Source of the DNA: CBDCYS01 sp965226185
GTDB lineage: Bacteria > Acidobacteriota > Terriglobia > Bryobacterales > UBA6623
Assembly: GCA_965226185.1 (NCBI GenBank)
Contig: CBDDCT010000007.1
Coordinates: 1,364,001-1,428,000, forward strand
DNA: 64,000 bases
Reading direction: 5' to 3'
Part shown: in pieces, positions 62,561 through 64,000 of the stretch
Numbering within the stretch: position 1 is the stretch's first letter
How the letters are laid out: each line of letters opens with the position of its first letter
Translations under genes and position numbers: made by a program
Notes under the pieces: model-generated
What the model was told of the DNA's origin: nothing
Seen by the model: only the letters and a program-made list of their open reading frames with translations
The model's database searches: none

Positions 62561-63382
62561 ATGTTGACCCGAAGAAGTCTATTAGCAGGACTCGCCACCG
62601 GCGGAACATTGCTAAGCAGCCGTGCTTCCGCCGCGGCCGCGCGGACGTTCGTCAGCGGCGACCACCAGTACCCCATTCGCATGCGTAAGAAAGTAGAGAT
62701 TCTGTATCAGTCTCCCGAAGGTCACCCCAATGGCCTGGAGGCGACTCCGGAAGGCCTATGGGTGGGCGAGCAGATTTCCGATCGCGCTCATCTGCTGGAT
62801 TTGGAGACCGGCAAGTCCCTGACCGCTTACGATACGCAGTCGTCCAACACCAGCGGACTCGCCTACGGCGGCGGTTTCCTTTGGATGGCGGCGAACGGCC
62901 CCGGGCAATTGCGCGAGCGGCGGCCGCATGACGTAGAGAAAGGCGGCCGAATCGTCAAGGTCGACGCCAAGACCGGCAAGCACGTGAAGAACTACCCCAC
63001 TCCCAATGGGAAAGGTTTGCACGGCCTGATGTGGCATGACGACTCGCTGTGGATCACGCAGTTTGGACCCAACAAAATCTTGCGGTCCGACGCCGATTTG
63101 AATGTGAAGAGTTCGTTCCCGGTGCCGCTCGGCCGCGCGCACGGGTTAGGCTGGGACGGCGACGGCATCTGGAACATGTTTTCGAATGACTTCCGCATCT
63201 TGAAGTTCGATCCCGTCAGCGGCCAGGTCATCGAGGCTATCCAGCTCAACAGTGACGATCCCGACCCGCACGGCATGACCTGGTACCAGGGGAACCTGTA
63301 TTACTGCGACGCCGGGATCGCGCCGGGGCACTCTGACAACAAGAGTAAATTCGCCGGATCGATCTGCCGCATTCACGTCTGA
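62561..63382 (+). CDS. Exported beta-propeller protein
   Basis: A 273-aa protein with a twin-arginine-like signal (MLTRRSLLAGLATGGTLLSS) and AGGAGG upstream. Blades can be seen as PNGLEATPEGLWVGEQISDR, SSNTSGLAYGGGFLWMAANG, LHGLMWHDDSLWITQFGPNK, and AHGLGWDGDGIWNMFSNDF. The pattern resembles SMP-30/YncE-like propellers. It might present the substrate or bridge to the cytochrome. It starts 14 bp after the FMN enzyme gene and its stop overlaps the cytochrome start (TGATG). Confidence 0.8.
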   Translation: MLTRRSLLAGLATGGTLLSSRASAAAARTFVSGDHQYPIRMRKKVEILYQSPEGHPNGLEATPEGLWVGEQISDRAHLLDLETGKSLTAYDTQSSNTSGLAYGGGFLWMAANGPGQLRERRPHDVEKGGRIVKVDAKTGKHVKNYPTPNGKGLHGLMWHDDSLWITQFGPNKILRSDADLNVKSSFPVPLGRAHGLGWDGDGIWNMFSNDFRILKFDPVSGQVIEAIQLNSDDPDPHGMTWYQGNLYYCDAGIAPGHSDNKSKFAGSICRIHV

Positions 63383-63957
63383 TGCGGCGGCGCTACATTG
63401 GCGGGGGAATCGCCGTAGTGTTGTTGTGCGTCGGAGCGGCCGTCTCCGGCAAGGAAGATTCGGGCAAAATCATGCGCCCCGCCGATGGCGCCGCCCTCGC
63501 TTCCGGCGAAGTTGACATCGTGGCCACCGCGCCGGCGGGGAAGCTCCAACTCGACGGCGTGCCGCTGGTTGCGGAAGAACCCTTCCCCAACGTTTTTCAT
63601 GCCTCGGCGAAGGCTGACCCGGGTCAGCATACCTTGGCGCTGATTTGGGAGGGGGGCCGCAAGCAAGTGAATTTCTTTGTCGGCGAGAACCCGCCGGCGG
63701 AGTACAAGCCCTTCTCCCAACACCCGCCATTGGCGGACGTCGAGTGCACGCAGTGTCACGACGTCAGCCGCCGCGGCCGTTTCCGTTTCAAAGGTGGCTG
63801 TTTCGACTGCCACCAGAAGCAAGACTTCACGAAAGTTCATCCCCACCCGGTGCACATTCTTCAGGATTGCGGCATGTGCCACAACGCCCACGGCTCGACC
63901 GTCAAAGCCCACATGATCCTGGCGAAAGAGCTGGCCTGCAAGCAATGTCATAACTGA
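63382..63957 (+). CDS. Tetraheme c-type cytochrome
   Basis: A 191-aa protein with an N-terminal signal (IGGGIAVVLLCVGAAVSG). After a compact domain of about 90 residues (an Ig-like or carbohydrate-binding fold is possible) come four CxxCH heme motifs: residues 122-126 CTQCH, 140-144 CFDCH, 163-167 CGMCH and 186-190 CKQCH. HPPLADVECTQCHDVSRRG and DCGMCHNAHG resemble the doubled CxxCH motif family. It is a periplasmic electron carrier, probably working with the FMN enzyme upstream. Its start overlaps the previous stop by one base. Confidence 0.9.
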   Translation: MRRRYIGGGIAVVLLCVGAAVSGKEDSGKIMRPADGAALASGEVDIVATAPAGKLQLDGVPLVAEEPFPNVFHASAKADPGQHTLALIWEGGRKQVNFFVGENPPAEYKPFSQHPPLADVECTQCHDVSRRGRFRFKGGCFDCHQKQDFTKVHPHPVHILQDCGMCHNAHGSTVKAHMILAKELACKQCHN

Positions 63958-63980
63958 ACAGAGCACGGAACAGAGATGGG

Positions 63981-64000
63981 ATGAGAAGGCTGGCCGCTGA
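63981..64000 (+). CDS. Possible start of a further gene (partial)
   Basis: An ATG at 63981 opens a frame reading MRRLAA to the window edge, about 24 bp after the cytochrome stop. It could be the next gene of the operon. Only six codons are visible. Confidence 0.25.

Overview
The window is a 64 kb, GC-rich bacterial chromosome segment. Its content suggests an Acidobacteriota genome, probably Bryobacterales/Solibacter-like. The signs are secreted sulfatases, Tat-exported sugar enzymes, a PmoA/DUF6807 protein, tandem secreted amidohydrolases, a DinB protein with a signal peptide, and many intergenic palindromic repeats. This placement is inferred from gene content; no rRNA or tRNA gene was recognised.

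Layout. 1-2.5 kb: membrane sulfatase-like gene cut by an IS3 element. 2.7-9.2 kb: groES without an adjacent groEL, a secreted sulfatase, a TIM-barrel isomerase, an IS1380 element, and a Na+/solute symporter preceded by an unannotated 54-aa membrane protein. 9.2-16 kb: accessory zone with an HTH pseudogene, an unknown 388-aa protein, and a small operon (HTH protein, 70-aa protein, cysteine-peptidase-like protein) broken by a second IS1380 element; then the remains of a DUF885 gene. 16-20.3 kb: serine hydrolase, D-aminoacylase-like amidohydrolase, Tat-exported mannonate dehydratase-like protein. 20.5-23.4 kb: beta-helix gene cleanly split by an IS630 element, then a predicted beta-barrel protein. 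23.4-28.4 kb: Ig-like protein/ECF sigma/CxxC protein operon, and yvcK behind a Lys/Ala-rich repeat protein. 28.7-36.9 kb: sugar isomerase, HTH protein, NUDIX gene bracketed by inverted repeats, zinc ribbon, a second IS630, ISAzo13, DinB, TM2 and Gfo/Idh/MocA genes. 37.5-44.7 kb: LacD aldolase, Tat sulfatase-like lipoprotein, a third IS1380, PQQ-type propeller, VapBC, YjbQ. 44.8-54.6 kb: surE, three overlapping amidohydrolases, accA, dnaE. 54.9-64 kb: membrane protein, DUF6807, exported D-2-hydroxyacid dehydrogenase, BON protein, rsfS-rlmH, a metallopeptidase-like protein, and an operon of exported FMN hydroxyacid oxidoreductase, propeller and tetraheme cytochrome c.

Themes. A housekeeping backbone (groES, yvcK, surE, accA, dnaE, rsfS, rlmH) is mixed with a saccharide and exported-hydrolase repertoire. 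Seven insertion sequences of four families (IS3, three different IS1380, two IS630, ISAzo13) lie in 64 kb and at least three interrupt genes. Four dispersed non-coding repeat families, two of them MITE-like with terminal inverted repeats, fill the gaps and in places form gene ends. The observations most worth following are the small protein coupled to the symporter, the broken cysteine-peptidase operon, the exported FMN enzyme/cytochrome operon, and amidohydrolases that have lost their HxH metal site.
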